Positions 1 through 9,770 of a DNA stretch of 34,229 nucleotides are shown one piece after another. The notes beneath the pieces are model-generated. The model did not search any database, was not told the DNA's origin, and saw nothing but the letters and a program-made list of their open reading frames with translations. The first letter of the stretch is position 1, and each line of letters opens with the position of its first letter. Source of the DNA: Rhizophagus sp. LPA8_4_AMF (lineage: Eukaryota > Glomeromycota > Glomeromycetes > Glomerales > Glomeraceae); contig JADRCO010000413.1 of the NCBI GenBank assembly GCA_021464525.1, positions 1 to 34,229 on the forward strand, read 5' to 3'. The position numbers and the translations under genes are program-made.

Positions 1-55
<55 letters not shown>

Positions 56-82
56 TATTATTATTATATATATATATATATG
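1..82. repeat. ATT then TA microsatellite
   Basis: An almost pure run of the ATT trinucleotide fills about the first 65 bases, broken once near base 52. It passes directly into a TA dinucleotide run. No gene signal is present. Confidence 0.97.
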
Positions 83-937
83 TATTGTATGTAGGTATTA
101 TTTTATTTTTTTAAAAATAAAATATTTATTCAAATCTACATTAGCGTTGGCGCGGACTTGTGATTATTATAAGGTACAATAAATTACGATGATAGATATT
201 CAACAATAATATTTTATTCAATATAATATTTCTCCTTTCCCTTACCCCTATCTAATTTCACGCGTGAATCAGTATGACTGTGAGAGAGTTCGTATACGGT
301 TGATTTACGTACTAATTTAAACGTTCTATAATAATTATCTAATAAAGAAATGCGTGTATCTAAAGAAAATTTCTATATTATGTAACTAAAACGATTACTA
401 ATGGTTTTAATCTTAATACGACTAAAATCTCCAAGACAAGAGGTTCCAGAAATTCTAACAATATCTCAACTCATCTGATCAAGGTTGAAACATACTATGA
501 TACTATGACGAGGAAGATGACTTGGATACATCATACAACATCATAAAGCTTTTCCGGCTCTGTTGACTTGCACATGACCTATAATTAGTATCATGTGATC
601 ATAATCGTCAAATTTTCTTATAATAGCGACACAAAAGTTTTTCACTCGTACAGTACAATTTCCAATTTGCTACTCCTCTAAAGTATGAATAAACTTTCGG
701 GCTTTTTGCGAGTCCAATTTTGATAATTTTTTCGCTTCTTTTTCCTTAACGTCCAAAACAGATAATGCACAAAGAAAATGTTCGGAATGGAACATTCTTA
801 TGAATGCATCTTGAAAGTTGGCAAAAAATCGTTTATCAGAAAACAAAGAAGACCTTTATCCGATGAGTTACGAGGGTAAAGACGTGAGAAGCACAAATAA
901 CTATAAGTGAAAATATGGAAAATTATTAACGTGTTAG

Positions 938-1103
938 AGGATCTCCGAAATAATCTATCATTTAAGTCTCCGAGGCGAGCCACAAAACTAATGTTGAGGC
1001 TCAAGTGACCTCCGAGGTTTCTTGATGTTAAAGTCTCCGAGACGACTCAACTTTGGTCCTTCAAGGCATTGATAACCGAGTAATCTGGTGTTAAGTCTCT
1101 GAG
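938..1103. repeat. degenerate interspersed repeat, core AAGTCTCCGAG
   Basis: The core AAGTCTCCGAG occurs at 964 and 1031, with a one-base variant (AAGTCTCTGAG) at 1093. Partial versions (ATCTCCGA, ACCTCCGAGG) occur near 939 and 1008. The three best copies are 62-67 bases apart, which suggests an old tandem array of a unit of about 65 bp. Confidence 0.55.
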
Positions 1104-1227
1104 GCCACCTGGCGGGATGAATAATAAGATAGAAATTCAGGAATATCAATCAGGAATATTAATTCTGTCATGTTAGGGCCAGATAGTCAACTGTCAAAAG
1201 GTCCATGAAAAAGTTGGTGAATCTTAA

Positions 1228-1253
1228 ATCCACATCCACATCCACATCCACAA
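1228..1253. repeat. CCACAT hexamer microsatellite
   Basis: About four consecutive copies of the hexamer CCACAT, in non-coding sequence. Confidence 0.9.
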
Positions 1254-1515
1254 TCCGACATTTACAGAGATTGGCACTATGTATGATGGAGCTGGGTCAA
1301 TCAATTAATTGCTGAACAAACAATATGTTTAATTCGAAAAAAAAGAGATCGGGGAAAGGTACATATGAGCATTTTTTTTAGCTAGTATTGAGAATCAGCA
1401 AAGCTGATCATATTGTATTTTAACCTTTTAGGACGAACATAAAGATCAAACAATAAAAGACAAAAAGATCCGACAATTTACAAATTTTTTTCCCTGATGA
1501 TTCATTCTTCTCAAC

Positions 1516-2418
1516 ATGCAAGTTCATGGCCTTGTCCTACCTTCAACCGAAAAGCAATATGTAGGTGATCGAAGTCCTATATTATCAACAACTTCGTTGG
1601 AATCATCTCCAGCAGGTTCTTCAGTAGGTTCTCCAGATTATTCTCCGCATTTTCCGTGACAAACACGTTTTCCAAGGTAAATATATTTACGTATTATTAT
1701 ATGAAAACATGAATAATAACTACAATGCTTTACCTTTAATCCACATGGCCATAGAGATGATGTTCCCGAAGAGTTAGGAGACGGTCTTTTACAAGAAACC
1801 TTTGGTATTAACGATATATGCATCTGGTCAGCAATGGAGAAATAGTGTAAATCGTCAAAATACGTTGAAGAAATACACAAATAAGAGACTAAGGGTATGT
1901 AGATTTGTTTTATCATCCCAATCATCCCATTTATATGATTATACACCTTGGTTACTATTTTTTAATGGAGACTTTATTTTACAGTCTAAAGCGTTTAACA
2001 CCAAGTCCTAATGCAATGCAATTCATGAATCAGGGGCAACTTGTATATCCTATTGAGATAAATTTGGTAATCAAAAATCGGTTGGACCCTAACTGGCTCA
2101 CCTTTATTTAGAGGTGATACTCTTTACAGTTGGTTGAGATTCGACAGCATTGATAGAAGCTCTTGGTCAAGATTCGCGTACTGACGTTGAAAAATTATTG
2201 ATACAATTCAAAATCCTAAATCGTTATTCAGGAGATAGGGTTATAGAAGGTTCAACCAGTGGATGACTGCAATGCTTTGCTGACCTCCATCAGTATAACC
2301 ATAGTCATTGCGTGAAGGGTGATTGGCTAATGAAATTTGCCGCACAATTAGCTTCGGCTTCTGCCTCCACCTTGGCTTCATCTGATCAAGACACAGTACA
2401 AGATGGGAAAGCAGAAAG
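1516..2418 (+). pseudogene. decayed multi-exon gene of unknown family
   Basis: Several protein-like segments lie in order on the plus strand but are broken by stops and frame changes. An ATG at 1516 opens a Ser/Pro-rich segment that reaches a good donor at 1677, interrupted by one TGA at 1657. A 78-base intron with acceptor at 1754 restores the same frame, which runs to a TAG at 1843. A donor-like GTATGT follows near 1900. The longest piece, 2147-2418, is 90 codons with a single in-frame TGA at 2264 and ends at a GTAAAG donor. Between them, parts of two other frames look coding (about 1990-2110 and 2080-2180). Both TGA stops would become Arg codons by one T-to-C change, as expected from C-to-T decay at CGA. 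I do not recognise the family. An alternative is a live gene with more introns than I can place. Confidence 0.4.
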
Positions 2419-2600
2419 GTAAAGTAATATATAAAAAACATCTTGACAAATGTGGTGAGTAGGGATTATTTTTGTGTGCATTCTGTTTTGGTAGTGCGAT
2501 CCGTTTTTTGGCTAAGAATACTTATTTTGTTTCTGATATAGAATTCTGCAAAGAAATTGTGTGAAGCTATAATAACAGAGCATACAAAGTTGCGGAGCCA

Positions 2601-2741
2601 TTCGTACTCACTACATCCATATTCGGGACAATGGTAGGCCCTTCTTGGATATGTTGGATGGAATGTAGATATAAGTTTAACTTAAAGAAACACCGAAAAT
2701 ATGATATGCGCAAATGGTTAGATTGGTTAGATTTATAATTT
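2601..2741. repeat. tandem duplication, copy A (uninterrupted)
   Basis: This 141-base segment recurs directly downstream. Shared landmarks, in order, are TTCGTA-TTCAC-like bases, TCGGGACAATGGTAGG, ATATGTTGGATGGA, ATATAAGTTTAACTTAAAG and ATGCGCAAATGGTTAGATT. In this copy, GTTGGATGGA is followed at once by ATGTAGATATAAG. Confidence 0.85.
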
Positions 2742-3262
2742 TTCGTATTCACTACTTCTATGTTCGGGACAATGGTAGGAACAGCAACCCTTCTCAGATA
2801 TGTTGGATGGAAAAGGGTTTAAAGCATCAGGAACACATTGTGGTATAAAAAAGAATGGATTAAAAGATTTAGCATTAATAATCTCAGAAAAACCATGTAC
2901 ATCATCAGCTGTATTTACAACAAATGTATTTAAAGCAGCACCAGTATTAGTTTCAAGAGAAATATTAGAAAAAAAGAAAGGACAAAATATTTATTCATTA
3001 GTAACAAATGCAGGAGTTGCCAATGCCGTAACAGGTACAAAAGGTTTAGAAAATGCTAAAAGTATGGGTGATACAGTATCAAAATTAAATGGTGTAGAAG
3101 AAAGCTCTTTAGTAATGTCAACAGGTCAACATTTACCTATAGAAAAAATTATGTGGATATAAGTTTAACTTAAAGAAACTAAGGGAAACACGAAAAATTA
3201 AAATTTTTTTATCAGCTAGTATGGTATGCGCAAATGGTTAGATTGATTAGATTTATAATTTT
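2742..3262. repeat. tandem duplication, copy B (carries an argJ piece)
   Basis: The same landmarks as copy A occur in the same order. Here GTTGGATGGA (ending at 2811) and ATGTGGATATAAG (from 3151) are separated by 339 extra bases, which encode part of an ArgJ-family protein. A second, smaller insertion of about 40 bases lies near 3180-3220. Confidence 0.85.
2800..3162 (+). pseudogene. argJ: ArgJ (ornithine/glutamate acetyltransferase) fragment
   Basis: The 120-codon frame matches the N-terminal part of the ArgJ family, the mitochondrial bifunctional enzyme of arginine biosynthesis. That enzyme moves acetyl from N-acetylornithine to glutamate and also makes N-acetylglutamate from acetyl-CoA. 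Visible family signatures are [12 protein letters not shown], the DLALI strand, [15 protein letters not shown] and the [13 protein letters not shown] segment. The family's STGVIGQHLP block appears here as STGQHLP, so three residues are missing. The fragment then stops at MWI in flanking repeat sequence. The family protein is around 400 residues or more and self-cleaves at a Thr well beyond this point, so the active site is absent. The first codons belong to the repeat. The GC-poor third positions match the host genome, so recent transfer is not indicated. A dead fragment is most likely. Confidence 0.85.
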
Positions 3263-3948
3263 TAAACCATTTTCTGATATTGTAAATAAAATATATTGTA
3301 AAATAATTATAACTGATTGGTAACATAAAATAGAAGAGACGAAGCCTTGGAGTTGATGAAATGTTGTTCTGTATAAATTATTTTTTGATTAGATTTTATA
3401 TTGATGTACAAACTTTGCATTATTATAGTCGGGACCAGTTTCCAAATAGTGCAAATTAATAATTTTATTTGATAAAATTTCAATAGAATAGAAAATTTGA
3501 TAAAATAATATATAAAATTAATTTATGAAATTAATTTCTAAGTATAAATATATAAAAAATTGATTAAATATTAAATCATAAAATTTAACTCATTATACTT
3601 ATAAATCTTTATGCAAATATTTTATTAAAGATTTATATTTGAAATATTTTTATTGATAAACTATTTCTTGAAATTTTTACAAAAGATTTTTAAATATCTG
3701 CCGATCACGGCACGGCGTAAATCTTATCAGACTATCATGAATATATTGGTTAAACAAGAAATTTTTAAGATTGATTATTTAATGTCTATAATAAATCAAA
3801 TTCAGAATTTTCATATATTAAATGGAAATTGTACTCAAGGGTATTAGCCAGCGCAAGCTGCTGGGGAAGGTGTAAGTAACTACTGTACAGTATATTCGAA
3901 AGATATAAAATTTTATAATAATGATAGTATAAAAAAAGTAACAGTCAG
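3263..3948. other. AT-rich spacer downstream of the first membrane-protein gene
   Basis: Most of this is extremely AT-rich. A 64-codon plus frame (3653-3847) has a short GC-richer patch near 3700 and 3850 but no family I can name. It is probably an old relic or chance. Confidence 0.5.
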
Positions 3949-4870
3949 TTATGCCTCTAAAAATTGCCCTTTGTTTACAACTAATTCTTGTACAGTTGAT
4001 TTTTCATAATCTCTAATCATTGATTCATATAATCTATAAAAGAATCCGAAGATAAGTACCAATAAAGTCAAGAATAAACTTGTCACAGGAATTGCATAAA
4101 ACTCTGTTAAGCCCAAAACACAGTTAAGCTGTAATAAAAATGTTTTTTTTAGTCATTATAAATGGAACATTTATATATAATATGTATACTTGTTTAAAAT
4201 TTCATACTTACCAAAAGAAATAACCGAGGAATATCTCCAAGAACCAAACTAATCACACTTGCGTGAATGATTTTTTTCTCGGCAGTAAAAGATAATTTCG
4301 CATCAAATATATCCATATAATTAAATTTACAATTTAAAACGTGCAATACATTAAGATTACCTAATGAACACAATACAAGAAAGATAATAAAAACGGTATG
4401 TTCTTGGAACCATGCACGAAATTGTTCATTATTATTAATTTCTCTTTGTAATATTGTGGCAGTAAGTATAAAATTGAAAAAAACCATAACGGACATTAAC
4501 GATGTACTACAAAAAAAAACCACTATTTAGATAAAATCGGGGAAGACGGTTAATTAAATGACGTAATTGACATTACATAATCACGAGAATATACTTCTGC
4601 ACGTCAGCTGTAGAGATCCATATAGTGAAAATTATGTAGAAAAACCAATCATAAGTCATCAACAAAGTGTTAAACATAATAAAATTATTATGCTATAAGA
4701 AAAATCAATTTAAAACGTCAATTAATAATAATTTACGTTGAAAGATTAATTTATTTGTTATTACTTACGTTTTTATTCTTACAGACTCCAAAAATATACG
4801 CAGATAAGATTAATAGAATCCCTCCAACAAGTAGGGATACCGTTGTAATGATCTCTGTTAAGTCGCTCAT
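3949..4870 (-). CDS. multi-pass membrane protein, tandem paralogue 1
   Basis: A four-exon model on the minus strand gives 230 residues: 4870-4769, 4692-4577, 4506-4212 and 4128-3949. Introns 1 and 3 have GTAAGT donors; intron 2 uses GTAATG, supported by the same phase in paralogue 3. Another in-frame donor lies at 4594. The ATG is shared in position with paralogue 2. Hydrophobic segments suggest about six membrane passes: residues ~8-29, ~40-60, ~75-92, ~103-123, ~145-168, and ~180-200 in the last exon. A conserved stretch has QFRAWFQEH, then NLNVLHVL, an FDAKLSF segment and GDIPR. The W...N..L..L...F.A..S...DIP pattern recalls a large group of uncharacterised fungal membrane proteins; this link is from memory and not verified. 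No enzymatic or transport motif is visible. The last exon ends in a charged cytosol-like tail. Function unknown. Confidence 0.8.
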
Positions 4871-5300
4871 TTTTAATATATTTTAAAAAGGGCAAAGGAT
4901 TTGGTTTCAAGAAGCAAAAAGAAAACGATTGACTTAATATTAAATGAGTTGAGCAGAATTTTAATATTTATAATAAAAATGATACTTTTTGTTTGACTAA
5001 AAATAACAACTTCGTTTTTAGAAGTTCTTTTTTTTATATAAATAGTAATAAATTTCTTGATTAAGAATATTCTTTTTTAGTAATTTTCATTAACGTTTTG
5101 CATTGCATAACATCATTACACTAAAATTTCATTAAAAAAGGAATCAGGCAATTTTACATAAATAGAACAGTTTTAAATTGTCAATTTTTAAAAAATTTTC
5201 AAGAAATCTTCTCCCTTCATGTACATAATAAGTTAAAAAAAAATGTTCAAAAATAGGACATCATGTGAAATTCTATTGTCACGTGGCTTTATGAATTAAA
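4871..5300 (-). promoter_or_regulatory. duplicated 5' flank of membrane-protein paralogue 1
   Basis: This upstream region is clearly related to 7592-7990 upstream of paralogue 2, and partly to 9460-9770 upstream of paralogue 3. Shared blocks include a TTAGTAA...TTCATT...GCATTGCATA segment (5079-5112; 7802-7838) and a distal CACGTGG E-box-like site (near 5279 and 7970). Conservation in non-coding DNA shows that the duplication unit carried the promoter. Confidence 0.6.
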
Positions 5301-5645
5301 TTAAGAATAATCGAGAGTTATTTTTTTGAATATTTATTAGATAACCTTCGACCACAGACGATCTGTCTCAGATACGTCTCCTATTGGATGGTTTATGATA
5401 AATATAATGGAATAACTTAATGGAAAACGTCATGATATGTTTTAAAAGCGAATATAAACCGCAAAGAGAAATATTATTTTTTTAACTGTGATTTCTATTG
5501 ATTATAAAATGGGACAGCAGGTACTACTATTAGTAAAGAGGGAACAGTCCGGAGCACAGGTGTAACTAAAGAAAGCAGCATCGGTTCAATTTCGAGCGAG
5601 CGGACATTCGAACATTTTGTGTCACCCCGCATAAACATAGATAGT

Positions 5646-5788
5646 AGTCCTTCGCTTCACATCAGATTAATTATATGAAAAAAAAGATCGCGTAACTGTG
5701 CTATATTTATAATTTCTTATCAGTTATGCTCCGAATATAATTCCACGTTTTTCCGCTTTATTTTAGTCCGAAGCGTAGCGAAGGACTG
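5646..5788. repeat. inverted AGTCCTTCGCT pair
   Basis: AGTCCTTCGCT at about 5646 recurs inverted as AGCGAAGGACT at about 5778, with a second partial copy (AGTCCGAAGCG) next to it. The spacing of about 120 bases would suit a small inverted-repeat element, but no target-site duplication is evident. Confidence 0.35.
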
Positions 5789-5961
5789 TTTGTGTTTTAT
5801 CGATAGTATAACGCATCAAACTAAGTTGTTGGTTTTTAAAGCTGGTAAACTCATTTCAATAGAACCAGTCCAATTCTTCAAATCTGTTGTATCACATATC
5901 ACGTTAAGTATCTTTGATCCAAAGGGTTCATTTTCTTTTTTTTTTTTGTACGAAAAAAAAA

Positions 5962-6064
5962 ATGGCTTCAAAGTTATCAACTGATACTTTATCTATTATA
6001 TTTAAGAGTTGGAAGAGAAAATTTCAATGGAATTAAATTCTACAACAAAAGATGACTGCACAAT
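5962..6064 (+). pseudogene. frameshifted F-box-type gene start
   Basis: An ATG after a long A tract encodes MASKLSTDTLSIIFK, which resembles the start of the expanded fungal F-box proteins (a Leu-rich helix followed by an ...IF..LE.. pattern). Directly after it, the zero frame hits a stop at 6034. One frame over, the sequence reads ELEEKISMELNSTTKDD and reaches a GTAAGT donor at 6065. A one-base indel near 6005 would explain this. No downstream exon could be recognised. The F-box assignment is tentative and rests on pattern memory only. Confidence 0.3.
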
Positions 6065-6682
6065 GTAAGTTTTAATAGTTTTAATGGTTACCAATCATTT
6101 AAAAAACGCAAAATAAAATCGCGTACGATGTAAACAATAGTAAACATGCAATTTTTTAGTTTATTCTTTTTTCTCAGGTATTTTTTACATATATGGTATG
6201 ATATTTACAAAATATAGTGTTTGTGTATTTATTGCCAAATGTATATTTAAATTTTTAATATAGCGAACGACAGACGGGAAGCCGGCACGGCGGAAGATGA
6301 TCAATGACATAATTACATCAATCAGTTTGAATCTACAATATTTTAAATAAATTAATAATTTTAATTTTTCGTAAACAGACTATTGAATCGCTATTTACAA
6401 TAATATTAAAAAAAAAAGTGGAATGATATTTCTAATTCAAAATTATTTATTACTACATTGTTATTATTATTTTAGAATAAACAAAATATAATTTAGTTTT
6501 TTACCCATTCACAAAATACCCAAACGACGGATTCTATATATGTATAATCATGATTCACGATAAAATCCTAATCTAATCTTTAAATCCAATAGTTCTAACT
6601 ATAAACTACTGTATATTCAAAAGATATAATGCATATGAAAAGTAAAATTACAATAATAAATATTAAATGATAATAAAAAAAG

Positions 6683-7591
6683 TTATGCCTCTGAAAATTG
6701 CTTTTTGCTTATAACTAATTCTTGTACAGTTGGGTTTTCATAACCTCTAATCATTGATTCATATAATCTATAAAAGAATCCGAAGAAAAGTACCAATAAA
6801 GTCAAGAATAAACTTGTCATAGGAATTGCACTAAATTCTGTCGAATTTAAATTAACGTAAGTCTATATAAATAAAAAAGGTTATTATTAATTATATAAAT
6901 GAGACATTTATATATACTTGAATTTTTATACAAAAGTTTCATGCTTACCAAAAGGTAAAATCGAGGAATATCTCCAAGAATCAAACTAATCACACTTGCG
7001 TGAATGATTCTTTTCTCGACAGTAAAAGATAATTTCGCATCAAATATATCCATATAATTAAATTTACAATTTAAAACGTGCAATACATTAAGATTACCTA
7101 ATGAACAAAATGCAATAAATATACAAAAAACTTTATGTTCTTGGAACCATGCACGAAATTGTTCATTATAGTTAATTTCTCGTCGTAATATGGTAACAGT
7201 AAGCATAAAATTGAAAATAATCATAATGGATATAAACGGTAAACTATAAAAAAAATACTATTTAAAAAATCGGTTAATTTAATGACATTACGTAATTAAG
7301 GGAGTACAATTCTTTTCAGGTTAGCAAAGATTCATACCAATATTGTGAAAATTATATAGAAAATCCAATCATAAATCATCAACAAAGTGTTAAACATAAT
7401 AAAATTATTATTCTATAAGAAAAATAAATTAAATCGTCAATAATTGATAATTATCGTTTAAAAGATTAATTTATTTGTTATAAACTTACGCTTTTATTCT
7501 TACAAACTCCAAAAATATACGTAGAAAAGATTAATAAAAACCCTCCAACAAGAAGGGACACCGTTATAATGATCTCCGTTAAGTCGCTCAT
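6683..7591 (-). CDS. multi-pass membrane protein, tandem paralogue 2
   Basis: This is a close paralogue of the gene at 3949-4870. Exons 7591-7490, 7412-7338, 7257-6949 and 6862-6683 give 221 residues in an unbroken frame. Exon 1 (34 codons) and the last exon (59 residues plus stop) have exactly the same length as in the other two copies. The middle differs. The frame of exon 2 meets a TGA just after a GTATGA donor at 7337, so the donor used by the paralogues is not available. In-frame continuation needs an earlier acceptor (TAG at 7258), which converts part of the ancestral polypyrimidine tract into codons for YFFYSL. Hydrophobic segments and the QFRAWFQEH, NLNVLHVL and GDIPR stretches are kept, with the same membrane topology as predicted for its neighbours. 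If the shifted splice is wrong, this copy would be a pseudogene. Function unknown. Confidence 0.72.
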
Positions 7592-7990
7592 TTTTAGTAT
7601 ATTTTAGTTTTTTAAAAAAGGGCAAAAAAATTTGTTTTCAAGAAGATAAAAGAAAAACAATTGATTTAATATCAAAATGAGTGAGCAAAATTTTAATATT
7701 TATAATAAAAAATGATACTGTTGTTTGACTAAAAATAACCACATAGTTTTTAGAAAGTTCTTTTTTTATGGTATAAATTTCCTGATTAAGAGCATTCTTT
7801 TTTAGTAAAGTTCATTGACTTTATGCATTGCATAGCATAATGATTCAGTTTTTATTTTGAAGAAATCGAGTATCATTGTATAAATAGAAACAGGTTTTTA
7901 ATCCTCCTTTAAAAGTCAATTTTAAAAAATGTTCAAAAATAGGTCATCACGTGAGATACTGTTGTCACGTGGAATTATGAATTAAATGGA
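7592..7990 (-). promoter_or_regulatory. duplicated 5' flank of membrane-protein paralogue 2
   Basis: It is homologous to the flank of paralogue 1, including the GCATTGCATA block. Two CACGTG palindromes (near 7949 and 7970) lie about 360-380 bases upstream of the ATG. Such E-boxes are typical bHLH sites; their use here is inferred. Confidence 0.5.
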
Positions 7991-8537
7991 GCTATTTTTG
8001 AACTTATTGTATAGTCTCGAATTGAACAAAATCAAATGATATGACATTATATAACGTCGCCTGGAAAATGGTAGCCGGATTTTATATGCCGGTTCTTTAG
8101 AAATATTAGAAATTTGTCACATATGTCACATCCTGCTTAAAAAAAAAAAAAGTAAGAAAGCAGTTATATCGTTAATTTAATATTTTCATTTATGATTATG
8201 AAAATTTTTTAAAGTTACAGTATTTGTTATAAATCACGTTCTATAGCATAATTAAATGAAATATGAATCATAATGTAATATGGCAATATTATTTTATAAT
8301 TAATGAACTCTAACAAAAAATTAGTAACTTTAAACGGACTATTCAAATCGATACTCTTATTGTACTTAATACATAACGATGGGTCTTATGTATAAATCAT
8401 GATTCACGTAAATTCCTAACCTAATCTTTAAATCTAACCGTTAACTAATATATATTCGAAAGATATATAATATAATATGTTACAGAACAACTGTACTTAC
8501 TAAACAATAATAATAAATAAATAAATAATAATAAAAG
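7991..8537. other. spacer between paralogues 2 and 3
   Basis: AT-rich DNA with no protein-like frame. The bases at about 8385-8465 resemble 6535-6605 (both hold ATCATGATTCACG...CCTAATCTAATCTTTAAATC-like sequence). The 3' flanks were therefore also part of the duplication. Confidence 0.55.
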
Positions 8538-9459
8538 TTATGCCTCTGAAAATTGCTTTTTGCTTACAATTAATTCTTGTACAGTTGGTTTTTCATAACC
8601 TCTAATCATTGATTCATATAATCTATAAAAGAATCCGAAGAAAATTACGAATATAGTCAAGAAAAAACATATCACAGGTATTGCATAAAATGTAGAATAA
8701 CTCGCATTAACGATAGTCTATAATAAAAATAGGTTTTATTAGTCTATATAAACTGTATATATAGTTATTTTATACAAAAGTTCCATACTTACCAAACTAA
8801 TTATTCGAGAGATATCAATAAATAAACTAATCACACTTGCGTGAATTATTTTTTTCTCGACAGTAAAAGATAATTTTGCATCAAATATATCCATATAATT
8901 AAATTTACAATTTAAAACTTGCAATACATTAAGATTACCAATTGAACAAAACGCAATAAACATACAAAAAACTTTATGTTCTTGGAACCATGCACGGAAT
9001 TGGTCATTATTGTTAATTTCTCGTCGTAATATGGTGACAGTAATCATAAAATTGAAAAAAATCATAGGGATTGTGACTGGCAAACTACAAAAAAAACCTA
9101 CTGTTAGATAAAATCGGAGAAGTCTGTTAATTTAATGACGTAATTGACATTACATAGCAAAAGAAATAAAATTCGAATCCCGGTCATCTAGTTTAACAGT
9201 AAAGATCCATATATTGAGAATTATGTAGAAAAACCAATCATAAATCATCAACAAAGTGTTAGACATAATAAAATTATTATGCTATAAGAAAAATAAATTA
9301 AAATATCAATTACTAATAATTATCGCTTAAAAAATCAATTTATTTGTTATAACTTACGCTTTTGTTTTTACAGACTCCAAAAATATATGTAGCAAGGATT
9401 AATAGTAATCCTCCACAAGGAAAGGTTACCGCTATAATTAAATTTGTTGTGTCGATCAT
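8538..9459 (-). CDS. multi-pass membrane protein, tandem paralogue 3
   Basis: Exons 9459-9358, 9281-9154, 9084-8793 and 8717-8538 give 233 residues. Exon borders match paralogue 1 in phase, including the GTAATG donor of exon 2. The start is set by homology (MIDTTNLIIAV aligns with MSDLTEIITTV); upstream in-frame codons are ignored. Exon 2 contains a divergent stretch (about 9155-9205) not shared with the other copies, so the loop or segment after the second hydrophobic helix differs. Hydrophobic segments and the FRAWFQEH, NLNVLQVL and FDAKLSF motifs are conserved. The GDIPR motif is changed to IDISR, a possible functional divergence. The last exon has the same C-terminal motif, ending in QFSEA like paralogue 2. 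Function unknown. Confidence 0.78.
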
Positions 9460-9553
9460 TTTCAATATATTTTTTAAAAAAAGTGCAAAGATTTTGTTTT
9501 CAAGAAGACGACGAAATAAAACAATTGACTTAAAAAATGTAAGCAGAATATTA

Positions 9554-9574
9554 ATATATATATATATATATATA
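9554..9574. repeat. TA microsatellite
   Basis: About ten AT dinucleotides in the upstream region of paralogue 3. Confidence 0.95.
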
Positions 9575-9770
9575 AAGTTGTTTTTTGTTTGACTAAAAAT
9601 ATCCACTTTGTATTTTAGAAAGTTCTTTTTTTTGATTAAAGTTTTATAAAAAGAAATCGGGCAACTTTGTATGGTTTTTATCTACCTTAAAATGTCAATA
9701 TAAAAAGGTTTCCAAGAAATATTTTCCCTTCATTGACATTGATGAACATCATGTGAGATGCAATTAAATG

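Larger units (their letters stand above)
83..1515. other. intergenic DNA without a recognisable gene
   Basis: No open frame here looks like protein on either strand; the longest is a 68-codon minus frame near 798-1004 with unremarkable composition. The stretch contains a degenerate short repeat built on AAGTCTCCGAG (938-1103) and a CCACAT hexamer run, listed separately. Confidence 0.6.
5301..6682. other. spacer between paralogues 1 and 2 with small relics
   Basis: There is no intact gene. A 54-codon stop-to-stop plus frame at about 5515-5680 is Ser/Thr-rich and looks faintly coding, but it lacks an ATG. An inverted AGTCCTTCGCT motif occurs at 5646 and 5779. A probable F-box-like gene start lies at 5962. 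The rest is AT-rich. Confidence 0.5.

Noticed and set aside
798-1004. 68-codon minus frame
   Set aside because: No codon bias, motif or splice context; it overlaps a short repeat.
1638-1946. 102-codon minus frame
   Set aside because: It lies opposite the plus-strand relic, whose frame and intron phases are more coherent.
5790-5984. 64-codon plus frame
   Set aside because: It consists partly of a poly-T/Phe run and has no family resemblance.
9155-9210. tRNA gene (B-box-like ATTCGAAT)
   Set aside because: No A-box, acceptor stem or anticodon arm could be assembled on either strand.
9362-9592. 76-codon plus frame
   Set aside because: It is antisense to exon 1 of membrane-protein paralogue 3.
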